Shown: positions 16,680 through 28,277, counted from the first letter of the stretch. The stretch is 64,000 bases of DNA from Pseudoxanthomonas sp. JBR18 (GCF_028198165.1 NZ_CP116339.1:124001-188000), one strand, 5' to 3'. Notes: generated from the sequence alone by a model not told the origin. Numbers and translations are program-made.

Positions 16680-16695
16680 CTGACAGATTAGTCAG
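16680..16695. promoter_or_regulatory. Inverted repeat CTGAC-N6-GTCAG before the symporter
   Basis: A perfect 5-bp inverted repeat with a 6-bp AT-rich centre, 18 bp upstream of the TTG start codon and overlapping where a leader would be. Its size suits a TetR- or GntR-type operator. No regulator gene is adjacent. Confidence 0.3.
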
Positions 16696-16713
16696 AATCC
16701 TTGGAGCAACCCG

Positions 16714-18084
16714 TTGGATTTCACCACCGTGCATTGGCTTGCGCAGGATTCACGCCTGCTGTTCTGCGCCCTGGTTGGCATCGCCTGCATCATCGTCCTG
16801 ATCAGCGTGGCCAAGCTGCCCCCGTTTCTGTCGATCCTCATCGGCACCTTCGCCGCCGGGCTCGGGATCGGCCTGCCCGCCGAGAAGCTCGCCAAATCCT
16901 TCAGCACCGGGGCGGGACACCTGCTGGGTGACGCCGGCCTGATCATCGCCCTGGGCGCCATGCTGGGCGCGATGCTGGCCGACACCGGTGCCGCCGACCG
17001 GATCGCTTCGACCCTGCTCAAGCTCGGCAAGGGCAAGGCGCTGCCCTGGGTCATGGCGCTGGTGGCGCTGGTGATCGGCCTACCGCTGTTCTTCGAAGTC
17101 GGCCTAGTGATGATGGTGCCGATCATCTTCGTCATGGCGCGCCGGTCCGAGCAGCCGCTGTTGCGCATCGCCATCCCCGCGCTGGCCGGCATGACCACCT
17201 TGCATGCGCTGATGCCGCCGCATCCGGGCCCGCTGATCGCGGTCAGCACACTGCACGCGGACCTGGGCCTCACCATGCTGTTCGGCTTGGTGATCGCCAT
17301 TCCCGCGGTGATCCTGGCAGGACCGCTCTACGGGATATGGCTTTCGCGCCGCATGGCGATCGCGGTGCCGGATCACATGGAAGCCCTCTACGCCTCGCGT
17401 CAGGCACCCGCCGCACAGCCGGGTTTCGGCGCGAGCCTGGCCATCATCCTGCTGCCGGTGGCACTGATGCTGGGTGCGACCGTGGCCAAGGTCGCCCTGC
17501 CGGAAGGCTCGCTGGCCTCGACCGGGCTGCGCTTCCTCGGCGAACCCATCGTCGCCCTCGCCCTTGCCGTGCTCACATCCATCGTGGTGCTTGGCTGGGG
17601 CGGTGGACTGGGCCGCGAGCGGGTCAACAAGGTACTGCTCAAGAGCCTGCCGCCGATCGCCGCGCTGCTGCTGACCATCGGCGCAGGCGGCGGCCTCAAG
17701 CAGGTGCTGCTGGACGCCGGCATCAGTGACACCATCGCCAAGGTCGCCCAGGCGGCGCACCTGCCCTTCCTGCTGCTGGCCTGGCTGATCGCCGTTGCGC
17801 TTCGCCAGGCGACCGGTTCAGCCACGGTGGCCACGACCACCACCGCTGGCATCCTCGCCCCGCTGGTCGCGCACTTGCCGGCCACGCAGGGCGCGCTGAT
17901 CGCGCTGTCCATTGGCGCCGGCTCGGTGTTCTTCTGCCACGTCAACGACGCCGGTTTCTGGATGGTGCGCGAGTACTTCGACCTCAAGCTCAAGCAGACC
18001 GTGCTGGTGTGGTCGGTGCTGCAGACCATCGTGTCGCTGGTCGGCCTGGCCGGCACCGCGTTGCTGTGGCGGCTGTTCGCGTGA
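16714..18084 (+). CDS. Gluconate:H+ symporter-like permease, GntP family
   Basis: A 456-residue inner-membrane transporter with 12-14 hydrophobic segments. GntP-family hallmarks include KLPPFLSILIGTFAAGLG near the N-terminus, GLPLFFEVGLVMMVPI, the short HALMPPHPGPLIA motif, ALRQATGSATVATTTTAG and FFCHVNDAGFWMVREYF. Family members import gluconate or related sugar acids with protons. The start is TTG at 16714 with GGAG nine bases upstream. No sugar-acid kinase is adjacent, so the substrate is a family-level guess. Confidence 0.9.
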   Translation: MDFTTVHWLAQDSRLLFCALVGIACIIVLISVAKLPPFLSILIGTFAAGLGIGLPAEKLAKSFSTGAGHLLGDAGLIIALGAMLGAMLADTGAADRIASTLLKLGKGKALPWVMALVALVIGLPLFFEVGLVMMVPIIFVMARRSEQPLLRIAIPALAGMTTLHALMPPHPGPLIAVSTLHADLGLTMLFGLVIAIPAVILAGPLYGIWLSRRMAIAVPDHMEALYASRQAPAAQPGFGASLAIILLPVALMLGATVAKVALPEGSLASTGLRFLGEPIVALALAVLTSIVVLGWGGGLGRERVNKVLLKSLPPIAALLLTIGAGGGLKQVLLDAGISDTIAKVAQAAHLPFLLLAWLIAVALRQATGSATVATTTTAGILAPLVAHLPATQGALIALSIGAGSVFFCHVNDAGFWMVREYFDLKLKQTVLVWSVLQTIVSLVGLAGTALLWRLFA

Positions 18085-18123
18085 TCGCAGGCGGTTTGCA
18101 TCACACGCGCTAGGCTTGGCTGC

Positions 18124-19425
18124 ATGACCGAATCGCTGACCGGCCTCGCCGACGATCCCCGCCGCCTGCGCCTACGCCGCATGAAGCTGGCCGCCTTCGG
18201 CCTGCTGCTGCTGATGCTGGCTGGCTTCGCCCTGAGCCACGCGATGGGCCTGCGCGGCCCGTGGGCGTGGGTGGCCGCCTTCTGTGAGGCCGCCGCAGTG
18301 GGCGCGATGGCCGACTGGTTCGCGGTGGTGGCGCTGTTCCGCCGACCGCTGGGCCTGCCGATCCCGCACACGGCGATCATCCCGCGCGGCAAGGCGCGGC
18401 TGGCCGACAGTCTGGCGGTATTCGTCCGTGACCACTTCCTGGCGCCCGAGGCGCTGCTGGACAAGCTGCGCGTCTTCGACCCGGCCACGCGCCTGGGCCA
18501 GTGGCTGTCCGAGCCGACGCAGTCGAAAATGCTGGCCGGCATGGCGCGCGGCTGGGCCCTGCAGGCCCTGAACCTGCTGGACGAAACGGCCGTGCGCACG
18601 GCGATCCAGCGCTTCGTCATCGACCGGCTGCGGCGCTGGAACGCGGCCGGGACCGCCGGCGAGGTGCTGGGCATCCTCACCGCCGACGGCCGCCACCAGG
18701 AACTGCTGGACGAGGCCCTCAAGCGCATCGGCCGCTGGCTGGACGACCCGGCACTCAAGGCGCGCGCCTCGGCGCTGATCGTGCGCTATGCGCGGCGCGA
18801 GTGGCCCAAGCTGATGGGCACGGTGGATCTGATCAAGCCGGTGGATGAAATCGGCGACGCGCTGGCCCAGCGCATCGCCACCGCCGCCCTGGACGAACTG
18901 CAGCAGGTCCTCTCCACCCCCGAGCATCCCCTGCGCCAGGACTACGAGGCCTGGCTGTCGGACTACGTCGTGCGCCTGCGCGAGGACCCGGACCTGACCG
19001 CGCGCGTGGAACGGATCAAGCAGAACCTGATCGATCATCCGGCCGTGCAGGACTACGTGCGCGGGCTGTGGGACCAGGTGCATGCCGCCCTGCGCACCGA
19101 TCTGGAGAACCCCGACTCGCGCCTGGCCGCCCACCTGGAACGCTCGCTGCAGGCTCTGGGCGAGGCTCTGGGCCGCGATCCCTCGCTGCGTGACGCGCTC
19201 AACACCCACCTCACCACCGCCGCCGAAAGCCTCACCGCCCGCCTGCGCAGCGGCGTCACCAGCCACATCGCCCAGACCATGAAAGGCTGGGACGAACGCC
19301 AGCTGGTCGACGTGCTGGAACTGGCCGTCGGCCGCGACCTGCAGTACATCCGCTTCAACGGCACCCTGGTGGGCGGGTTGATCGGGCTGCTCCTGCATGC
19401 GGTGGTGGTGTTCTGGGGCGTGTGA
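18124..19425 (+). CDS. DUF445 membrane protein
   Basis: A 433-residue protein of unknown function. Two N-terminal membrane segments (about 20-60) carry the conserved CEAAAVGAMADWFAVVALFR, followed by PLGLPIPHTAIIPRGK. A long, charged, probably helical cytoplasmic or periplasmic middle comes next, then one C-terminal hydrophobic segment (LVGGLIGLLLHAVVVFWG). This matches DUF445/YjiN-like proteins. The start is ATG at 18124. It is 39 bp after the symporter, so it may be co-transcribed. It is followed by the aminopeptidase on the same strand. Confidence 0.88.
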   Translation: MTESLTGLADDPRRLRLRRMKLAAFGLLLLMLAGFALSHAMGLRGPWAWVAAFCEAAAVGAMADWFAVVALFRRPLGLPIPHTAIIPRGKARLADSLAVFVRDHFLAPEALLDKLRVFDPATRLGQWLSEPTQSKMLAGMARGWALQALNLLDETAVRTAIQRFVIDRLRRWNAAGTAGEVLGILTADGRHQELLDEALKRIGRWLDDPALKARASALIVRYARREWPKLMGTVDLIKPVDEIGDALAQRIATAALDELQQVLSTPEHPLRQDYEAWLSDYVVRLREDPDLTARVERIKQNLIDHPAVQDYVRGLWDQVHAALRTDLENPDSRLAAHLERSLQALGEALGRDPSLRDALNTHLTTAAESLTARLRSGVTSHIAQTMKGWDERQLVDVLELAVGRDLQYIRFNGTLVGGLIGLLLHAVVVFWGV

Positions 19426-19526
19426 AGGTTCCGGGAGGCCTCGCCGGCCCATGCCTTGTGGCACTGTCCCGGCGGGTCGGGTGGCGGCACGGTGGCGGTT
19501 CTCTTTTCGCCAACCGGAGCCGCGCG

Positions 19527-22202
<2,676 letters not shown>

Positions 22203-22232
22203 TCGGCTTGGGTTGAAGTCGATGTGTTGAAG

Positions 22233-22263
22233 CGCCGCCGCGGGAAACCGCGGCGGCGTTTTT
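22233..22263 (+). terminator. Rho-independent terminator of the M1 aminopeptidase gene
   Basis: An 11-bp perfect GC stem, CGCCGCCGCGG / CCGCGGCGGCG, closes a GAAA tetraloop and is followed by TTTTT and further T-rich sequence. It lies 30 bp after the stop codon. Confidence 0.92.
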
Positions 22264-22330
22264 GTTTGGTCAATGACACCGTGCGAGAAAGCCACATCTG
22301 TGCGTTTCTGCAGATGAGACCGCCCTGGCG

Positions 22331-22875
22331 GTGCGTCCTCGGCGCTTCGGCTGGCCCGAAGAACAATGGCGCGAGCGCGCATCCGACATACGTCATCACT
22401 CACCTCCACGCTACATGGCGCGGACGCTCACCAATCGAGACCTCTAGAACAGCACCAGTTGCGCCGAAGCAGGCGCAGCACCGAACAGCGGCAGTTGTGC
22501 GGACGCGGAGTCCTGGATGCGCCGACGGGGACTACGGTGCGCCCGTACTCCGACACGCACGCCACGTCCCAATGTGGATGCCTTCCGACCACCTGAGCTC
22601 CCCACCGCTGCCGCCTTGCGCGGGTGCGGGTCCGTTGTGGCCGGCGCCGCGCCGACGGCGGCCCACAGGTGCAGTTGGTCGAGGCGGCTGGCCAATTTGT
22701 CCAAGCGTATGGCGTCGTCAGCGCGGTCAGCGCCGATACGTCGGTCCAGGTTCGGGCGGCCGCGGATCATAGGGCGGTGCCCGATGTGCGACAAGCGCGT
22801 GACGTCGAGTCTGGACGTCGTGCGGAGTAAACGAATCTGACCCAGCTACGGCTCCATGCAGGCTTCTGATCAGGT
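22331..22875. other. Gene-free stretch between left repeat and LysR gene
   Basis: About 545 bp without a gene I can support. Short frames exist on both strands but none has a start with ribosome-binding site plus recognisable protein. Composition is GC-rich with scattered AT. It may be debris from integration of the neighbouring cassette. Confidence 0.5.
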
Positions 22876-23772
22876 TCAACCCCGCGCCTGCGTCGGAACC
22901 TCGGGAAGATCGGCGAAGCACTCGATCAGCATTTCGGTCAGCACACGCACCTTCCGCGACGGGTGCGGGCTGGGTGGTCTCACAACGAACATGCCCGCCG
23001 GACGCACCGGATAAGACGCCATGACCGAGACGAGCGCACCGGAAGCAAGATGCTCGACGACAAGCCCTTCGGGAAGCATCGCGATCCCAAGCCCCGCCAG
23101 GACGGCAGCCACAAGCGCCGTTCCGTTGTCTGCCTTGAAACGGCCGCGGGGCCGGACAGTGACCACCCGCTCTCGGTCCATGAATTGCCAGCTTTCGGTG
23201 CCTTGCATGAGACATTCATGAGAAAGCAACTGATCCGGGACCTCTGGCGAACCGAACTCCGCCACATAGCCCGGCGTCGCGACCAGCCTGCCAACAATCG
23301 GCCCGACACGCCGAGCAATCAAATTGGAGTCGGGAAGGTAGCCAAGACGTATCGCGCAGTCATAGCCCTCGGCCACCAGGTCGACGTGCCGATCGCTATA
23401 GCAGGCATGGACATGAAGGCTTGGATGCTGACGCGCTAGCTCTGCAAAGACCGATGCTAGATGCGTGGGACCAAAGGACAAGGGTGCTGCGATGCGTAAC
23501 CGGCCACGCAGCTCGCCAGCGGGAAGAATTGTCTCCTTGGCGATGTCGATTTCGCTGGTGACCCTGGCGGCATAGTCACGAAACGTCGCGCCGGCTTCTG
23601 TGAGCGATGCACCGCGTGTCGTCCGGGCCAATAGTTGAACACCCAGATCATTTTCGAGCCGCCCCAATCGGCGGCTCACGATTGATTTGGAAATGCCGAG
23701 CCGTTGCGCGGCGGCGGTCACACCGCCGGAATCGGCGACTTCAACAAATGTCCGCAGTTCTTCGATATCCAT
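22876..23772 (-). CDS. LysR-family transcriptional regulator
   Basis: A 298-residue regulator. The N-terminal winged helix-turn-helix runs from MDIEELRTFVEVADSGGVTA through AAQRLGISKSIVSRRLGRLE (about residues 18-38). The effector-binding domain (about 90-295) begins GRLRIAAPLSFG, in the style of the CrgA/AaeR-like subgroup. The start is ATG at 23772, because it gives the canonical N-terminus. It is transcribed divergently from the hydrolase/monooxygenase/SDR operon, the classical arrangement for a LysR protein that controls its neighbour. The ligand is unknown but is likely a substrate or product of that operon. Confidence 0.92.
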   Translation of the reverse strand: MDIEELRTFVEVADSGGVTAAAQRLGISKSIVSRRLGRLENDLGVQLLARTTRGASLTEAGATFRDYAARVTSEIDIAKETILPAGELRGRLRIAAPLSFGPTHLASVFAELARQHPSLHVHACYSDRHVDLVAEGYDCAIRLGYLPDSNLIARRVGPIVGRLVATPGYVAEFGSPEVPDQLLSHECLMQGTESWQFMDRERVVTVRPRGRFKADNGTALVAAVLAGLGIAMLPEGLVVEHLASGALVSVMASYPVRPAGMFVVRPPSPHPSRKVRVLTEMLIECFADLPEVPTQARG

Positions 23773-24204
23773 CCGGCGTTCCCCAAAGTGCGACACAGTT
23801 TCGCAGCTTGCCTCACTACCGTAGCAAGCATCGCACGGGCAACATCGCCTCATGCCTTGTTGCAGCGGCCTGCCCCCCCCCCTAACGCCGGTCAAGACAT
23901 GGATGTCACTCCAAAGTCGCCTCACGGTCGGCTTGCGCGCCGACGGCATGCGAACCCAGAAACGAACGCTTCGCCCATCACCGGACCGCCTTGGTGCGTT
24001 ACGCGGCAAGAGGCGGGGTCGTCCCAAAGCTCGAACGAAGGCCCGCGGCGATAGCCAGCACCGGGAACCAGGATGGTGTGTTGTGCATTCCCAGGGCGAG
24101 CTCCCGCGCGTCGCCGTCAAACCAACCAGGTCACCGGCGCAACGCCAAGCTGCGCTTCCCAGCCGATCCATGTTTTCCCTTCACCACACGAGAGAGCACT
24201 AGCC
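23773..24204. other. Divergent intergenic regulatory region of the cassette
   Basis: This 432-bp region between the LysR gene and the operon should hold both promoters and LysR sites. The one obvious structure is a C10 tract at 23873-23882. It sits between TTGCAG (23860) and TAACGC (23883), a poor but correctly spaced (17-bp) promoter-like pair facing the operon. I see no further gene. Confidence 0.5.
23873..23882. repeat. C10 homopolymer in divergent promoter region
   Basis: Ten consecutive cytosines in the non-coding region between the LysR gene and its presumed target operon. Tracts of this length slip during replication in many bacteria. Confidence 0.9.
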
Positions 24205-24840
24205 GTGACCAGCGAAACGATCCGCTCCCCCCTCACCGATCAGCTCCTGACGCCAGCCAATTCCGCATTGATCATCATCGACTACCAGCCGATCCAGGTC
24301 TCCTCCATCCGATCAATGCCGCGCGAGGAACTGGTGTTCAACATCACCAGCACCGCCAAGGCGGCAATGAATTACGGTCTTCCGATCGTCCATTCGACGG
24401 TCAACATTGCCACCGGTCGCAACAAGCCACCGATCCAGGAACTGCAGGACGTGATCGGCCATCTGCCGACCTATGACCGGACCTCGATCAATAGCTGGGA
24501 GGACACCCAATTCAAGGACGCGGTGAAGGCACTCGGACGGCGCAAGCTGATCATGACCGCGCTCTGGACCGAGGCTTGCCTGACCTTCCCCGCGCTCGAC
24601 GCGATACAGGAAGGCTACGAGGTCTACGTGCCAGTCGATGCAGTGGGCGGCACCTCGCTCGCCGCGCACGAGACGGCATTGCGCCGGATCGAACAAGCCG
24701 GCGGCAAGCTGATCAGTCGGGTGCAGATGTACTGCGAACTCCAGCGCGACTGGGCGCGCGAGGCAACCGTGCCCGGCTTTATGGACGTGTTCGAGAGTTT
24801 CGACGGGTTCAATCCTGAAAAAGCCGCCGCGAACCAATAA
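24205..24840 (+). CDS. Isochorismatase-family cysteine hydrolase, YcaC-like
   Basis: A 211-residue hydrolase of the isochorismatase superfamily. The first catalytic Asp is in ALIIIDYQPIQ, and the nucleophilic cysteine lies in ALWTEACLTFPAL after the lysine-rich strand GRRKLIMT. The TSLAAHETALRRIEQAGG helix is typical of the YcaC/nicotinamidase-like branch. Such enzymes split C-N or ether bonds in small molecules; the substrate is unknown. The start is GTG at 24205 behind GAGAGAG. Its stop overlaps an ATG of the next frame, and the monooxygenase gene follows at once. First gene of the LysR-divergent operon. Confidence 0.87.
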   Translation: MTSETIRSPLTDQLLTPANSALIIIDYQPIQVSSIRSMPREELVFNITSTAKAAMNYGLPIVHSTVNIATGRNKPPIQELQDVIGHLPTYDRTSINSWEDTQFKDAVKALGRRKLIMTALWTEACLTFPALDAIQEGYEVYVPVDAVGGTSLAAHETALRRIEQAGGKLISRVQMYCELQRDWAREATVPGFMDVFESFDGFNPEKAAANQ

Positions 24841-24905
24841 TGTCTGACGTCCGAGCGGGCGGCATCCGTGAAGGTTGCCGGCCCCTCTTTCAGGGAGAAA
24901 ACAAG

Positions 24906-25202
24906 GTGACCGAACTGACTGTCCTCGTCGGGCTAAGAGCCAAGCCCGGCAGGGAAGACATACTGCGCCGCGAGCTGTCCGCGCTGGTCGCGCCCTCGCG
25001 CAGCGAAGCAGGCAATCTTCGCTACGACCTGTTCGAGGCTCAGGATCAACCCGGCCTGTTCGTCTTCGTCGAAGCATGGTCATCGACCGAATTGCGGATG
25101 CAGCACCATGAACATGGCCGGCATATCCAGCATTTCCACGACAACGGGATTGCCCACGTCGAAGCGCGCGAATTCGCCTACGTCCTAAAGCGCGTCGTTT
25201 GA
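24906..25202 (+). CDS. ABM-domain monooxygenase (antibiotic biosynthesis monooxygenase family)
   Basis: A 98-residue single-domain dimeric ferredoxin-like protein. Typical strands are ELTVLVGLRAKPGREDILRR, NLRYDLFEAQDQPGLFVFVE and the helix with HHEHGRHIQHF. Relatives such as YgiN oxidise quinols and other aromatics without cofactor. The start is GTG at 24906 preceded by AGGGAGAAAACAAG. An alternative ATG at 24840, overlapping the previous stop, would add 22 residues that do not look like the family. Sits between the isochorismatase-like gene and the SDR. Confidence 0.85.
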   Translation: MTELTVLVGLRAKPGREDILRRELSALVAPSRSEAGNLRYDLFEAQDQPGLFVFVEAWSSTELRMQHHEHGRHIQHFHDNGIAHVEAREFAYVLKRVV

Positions 25203-25255
25203 GGAGACGGCGAAACCACGCCAATCGCCGGCCCATCGGCTAGGAGGATATAAAG

Positions 25256-25996
25256 ATGATCGATCTAAATGGGAAGCGGGCCCTAGTGACCGGGGGATCG
25301 CGGGGCATTGGTGCCGCGATCGCCGCCGCGCTGGCCGAGCATGGGGCCGATGTGGCGTTCACCTATCAAAATGCAGCCGCGAAGGCAAAAGCTGTCAGAA
25401 AATCCATTGAAGACACAGGTCGGCGTGCGGTCGCCATCCAGGCCGATAGCGCGGACGCCGAAGCGGTCGCGCGAGCCGTGAACGATGCGGTATCCGCGTT
25501 AGGCGGGATCGATATTCTCGTGAACAGCGCGGCGGTGGGCCTCAACGGGCCGCTCGCCGATCTCGATATGAATGAATATCAGACCTTGATGGATGTCAAC
25601 GTGCGGGCGCCCGTGCTGTTCGCCAAGGCGGTTATTCCGCATCTTGGCAGGGGTGGACGCATCATCTCGATCGGCTCAGGTCTTGGAGAGCGCGTGCCAT
25701 TCCCGGGTGTAACGGCCTATGCGATGTCCAAGGCCGCGCTCGTCGCCTTTACGCGCGGATTGTCGCGTGAATTGGGCCCGACTGGCATTACGGTGAACCT
25801 CGTACAGCCCGGATCGACCGCCACCGACGCCAACCCGGCGGATGGCCCGGGTGCGGATTTCCAGCGCAGCCTGTCGCCCTTGGGACGCTTCGGCGAACCT
25901 GGGGAGGTTGCGAACGCGGTGGTCTTTCTTGCGAGTTCAGCCGCGAGCGTGATCAACGGGGCCATCCTGAACGCGGACGGCGGCGCGCTCGCCTGA
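25256..25996 (+). CDS. Short-chain dehydrogenase/reductase
   Basis: A 246-residue classical SDR. The cofactor-binding TGGSRGIG lies near residues 12-19. The NNAG-equivalent reads VNSAA. The catalytic Ser is in IISIGSGLG, and Tyr-Lys are in AYAMSKAAL. The GGxxx C-terminus (NGAILNADGGALA) is also typical. It probably reduces a keto group or quinone using NAD(P)H. The start is ATG at 25256 with TAGGAGG upstream. Codon use and the upstream signal suit an efficiently translated operon gene. Substrate unknown. Confidence 0.92.
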   Translation: MIDLNGKRALVTGGSRGIGAAIAAALAEHGADVAFTYQNAAAKAKAVRKSIEDTGRRAVAIQADSADAEAVARAVNDAVSALGGIDILVNSAAVGLNGPLADLDMNEYQTLMDVNVRAPVLFAKAVIPHLGRGGRIISIGSGLGERVPFPGVTAYAMSKAALVAFTRGLSRELGPTGITVNLVQPGSTATDANPADGPGADFQRSLSPLGRFGEPGEVANAVVFLASSAASVINGAILNADGGALA

Positions 25997-26030
25997 GCGG
26001 ACCCAGCCGGCGAAATCCTTAGAGGAACTA

Positions 26031-26963
26031 GTGAGCATCGAACTGCGGCGCATCACGTACAAGAGCCACCACCACCTCATCGCCGGGCAACTCCGCCTGC
26101 CAGCGGATTTCAAGGAGGGAAACGGCTACCCCGCGATCGTGATCTCTGGTCCCGGGAGCAGCACCAAAGAGCAGGCGCCGGGCATCTATGGCGAGAAGCT
26201 GGCGGCACGGGGGTATGTCACGCTCACCTTCGACCCGTCCTACCAGGGCGAGAGCACCGGTGAACCGCGAGACCTGGAAAGCCCCGCAGCGCGTATCGAA
26301 GACATCCGCAGCGCGGTCGACTTCCTGGTTACGCTGCCATTCGTCGACGAGGATTGCATCGGACTGCTCGGCATCTGTGCGGGCGGCGGCTACGCCATAA
26401 GTGCCGCGATGATCGAGCGGCGGTTCAAGGCAGTTGGCACCGTGGTCGCAAGCGATATCGGCACGTCGTTTCGACGCATGGGCAATGCGGCCGACGGAGT
26501 GGAGAAGCTGCTGACCGACATTGGCCGCCAACGCACCGCGCAGGCCCGGGGCGCTGCCGCCAAGCGAGAGCCATGGCTGCCCACCCCGGAACAGGCGAAA
26601 GCGGCCGGTATTGAAGATCCGTCAACGCTCAATGCCATTGATTTTTACATGACAGAGCGCGGCGCCAGCCAAACGCGCACCAACCAGCGTCTTGCGATCG
26701 GCGATGCGCTGCTGGTCGGTTACGACGCGTTTCACTTGGTGGGCGAACTGCTCGTCCAGCCGACCCTGGTCATTGTCGGTGGAAAGCTGGGAACCACCTT
26801 CTCCTACGAAGCGAGCAAATCGCTATGGGAGCGCGCGAGAAACCGCAAGGACTTCGTGGTGATCGAGGGTGCAGACCACTATGACCTGTATGACAAGCCG
26901 CAATATGTCGACCCTGCTGTGGCCTCCCTCGTGGCCCATTTTGATGGGCATCTTTCGAAGTGA
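26031..26963 (+). CDS. Alpha/beta hydrolase with cysteine nucleophile, YcjY/dienelactone hydrolase-like
   Basis: A 310-residue alpha/beta hydrolase. The nucleophile elbow reads GICAGGGY, with Cys where most esterases have Ser; dienelactone hydrolases share this. The oxyanion segment is VISGPGSSTKEQAPGIYG, and an acid and histidine are candidates in VIVGGKLG and IEGADHYDLYD. The start is GTG at 26031 behind AGAGGAAC. The gene is the fourth in the operon. Reaction on a lactone or thioester-like intermediate is conceivable, but no substrate can be assigned. Confidence 0.85.
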   Translation: MSIELRRITYKSHHHLIAGQLRLPADFKEGNGYPAIVISGPGSSTKEQAPGIYGEKLAARGYVTLTFDPSYQGESTGEPRDLESPAARIEDIRSAVDFLVTLPFVDEDCIGLLGICAGGGYAISAAMIERRFKAVGTVVASDIGTSFRRMGNAADGVEKLLTDIGRQRTAQARGAAAKREPWLPTPEQAKAAGIEDPSTLNAIDFYMTERGASQTRTNQRLAIGDALLVGYDAFHLVGELLVQPTLVIVGGKLGTTFSYEASKSLWERARNRKDFVVIEGADHYDLYDKPQYVDPAVASLVAHFDGHLSK

Positions 26964-27134
26964 TCACCACGCACCATTTCAAGCAAGTCGGCAAGCGCGG
27001 CGGCCGACAGGCTTGGTGAAACCCCCAAAACGCGTGCCGCGGCTCGAAGGCGCGGATCGATGAATGAAGGATCCCGCGGAACGGATACCCGTCGCACATT
27101 CAGCATCCACGGCACTTATCAAGGAGACCAGCCA

Positions 27135-27980
27135 TTGAGTTTCATCACCACCAATGACGGCGTAGAAATCTTCTACAAGGACTGGGGCCCAAGCGACGCC
27201 CCGCCAATCATGTTTCATCATGGCTGGCCCCTCAGTTCCGACGACTGGGACGCGCAGATGCTGTTCTTCCTGTCGAAGGGATATCGCGTGATCGCGCATG
27301 ATCGGCGTGGACATGGCCGCTCCTCGCAGGTCGGTGATGGGCATGACATTGATCATTACGCCGCCGATGCCTTTGCCGTTGTCACCGCGCTGGATCTTCG
27401 CGACGCCGTACATATCGGTCATTCAACAGGTGGCGGCGAAGTGGCGCGCTACGTGGCGCGCCACGGCGAACCGGCGGGCCGCGTGGCCAACGCTGTTCTC
27501 ATTGCCGCCATTACGCCGTTGATGCTCATGACCGGGAGCAATCCCGAAGGCACGCCGATGGAGATCTTCGACAGCTTCCGGGAGGCGCTCGCCGGCAATC
27601 GTGCTCAGTTTTTCCGCGATGTCCCGTCAGGGCCGTTCTACGGCTTCAATCGCGAGGGGGTCGAGGTCCAGGAAGGCATGATCCAGAACTGGTGGCGGCA
27701 GGGCATGATGGGGAGTGCGAAGGCGCATCATGACGGCATCAAGGCTTTCTCGGAAACTGATCTGACGGGGGACCTTCAGGCAATCACTGTGCCAACGCTC
27801 GTCTTGCATGGCGAGGATGATCAGATCGTCCCGATCGCCGCCTCGGCAAAGAAATCGATCAGGCTCCTGTCGAACGGAACGTTGAAGACGTATCCAGGGC
27901 TATCACATGGCCTGTTCGCCACGCACCCAGATCGCATCAACGCCGACATCCTGGCTTTCATCGAGCGTGATTCACGATGA
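27135..27980 (+). CDS. Alpha/beta hydrolase, non-heme chloroperoxidase/esterase type
   Basis: A 281-residue alpha/beta hydrolase. The oxyanion hole is FHHGWPLS, the nucleophile Ser lies in HIGHSTGGGEVARYVARHG, the acid in LVLHGEDDQIVPI and the His in GLSHGLFATHPDRIN. This is the pattern of cofactor-free haloperoxidases, which in the cell mostly act as esterases or perhydrolases. The start is TTG at 27135 with AAGGAGA eight bases upstream; an in-frame start at 27060 lacks such a site. Last gene of the cassette operon, separated from the previous one by 171 bp. Confidence 0.88.
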   Translation: MSFITTNDGVEIFYKDWGPSDAPPIMFHHGWPLSSDDWDAQMLFFLSKGYRVIAHDRRGHGRSSQVGDGHDIDHYAADAFAVVTALDLRDAVHIGHSTGGGEVARYVARHGEPAGRVANAVLIAAITPLMLMTGSNPEGTPMEIFDSFREALAGNRAQFFRDVPSGPFYGFNREGVEVQEGMIQNWWRQGMMGSAKAHHDGIKAFSETDLTGDLQAITVPTLVLHGEDDQIVPIAASAKKSIRLLSNGTLKTYPGLSHGLFATHPDRINADILAFIERDSR

Positions 27981-28063
27981 GCTAGGCGGGAGGCGGCTTC
28001 GCCGGCAGCCATACCCGAATGGTGAGAGTCGCCGGCCCGGCACCGTGCTGCTGCAACCTCCTT

Positions 28064-28277
28064 GGCCTGGCGACAGGCGCGCGAAAGCATCGGCCTGTGC
28101 AGCGCCCTGACCGCCAAACCAGGACGCGGTGACGCTAGTGAAATGATCGGCTTGGCTTGAAGCGGATGTTCTGGAGCATCGCCGCGTGGGAAACCGCGGC
28201 GGTGTCTTTGGTTCGTCAATGGGACCAGGCGACAGACGCCGCCCTACAGCGCGCCTGCAGATGAGACACCTCTGGCG
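28064..28277. repeat. Right flanking direct repeat (decayed aminopeptidase 3' end)
   Basis: A diverged copy of 22122-22330 in the same orientation. It contains GCGAAAGCATCGGCCTGTGC identical to the left copy, but a one-base insertion after GCCAAA breaks the aminopeptidase frame. The terminator remnant GCCGCG-TGGGAAAC-CGCGGC has a shortened stem and a broken T-run. With the left repeat it brackets the LysR cassette. Confidence 0.85.

Noticed and set aside
22444..22794. A 116-codon minus-strand frame between the left repeat and the LysR gene
   Set aside because: No ribosome-binding site and no recognisable domain; the sequence is Arg/Ala-rich as expected for GC-rich noncoding DNA.
26960..27063. 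Minus-strand stretch reading DPRLRAAARVLGVSPSLSAA, which recalls a regulator helix
   Set aside because: It has no start or stop of its own and runs straight into the antisense of the hydrolase gene; too short to call a regulator remnant.
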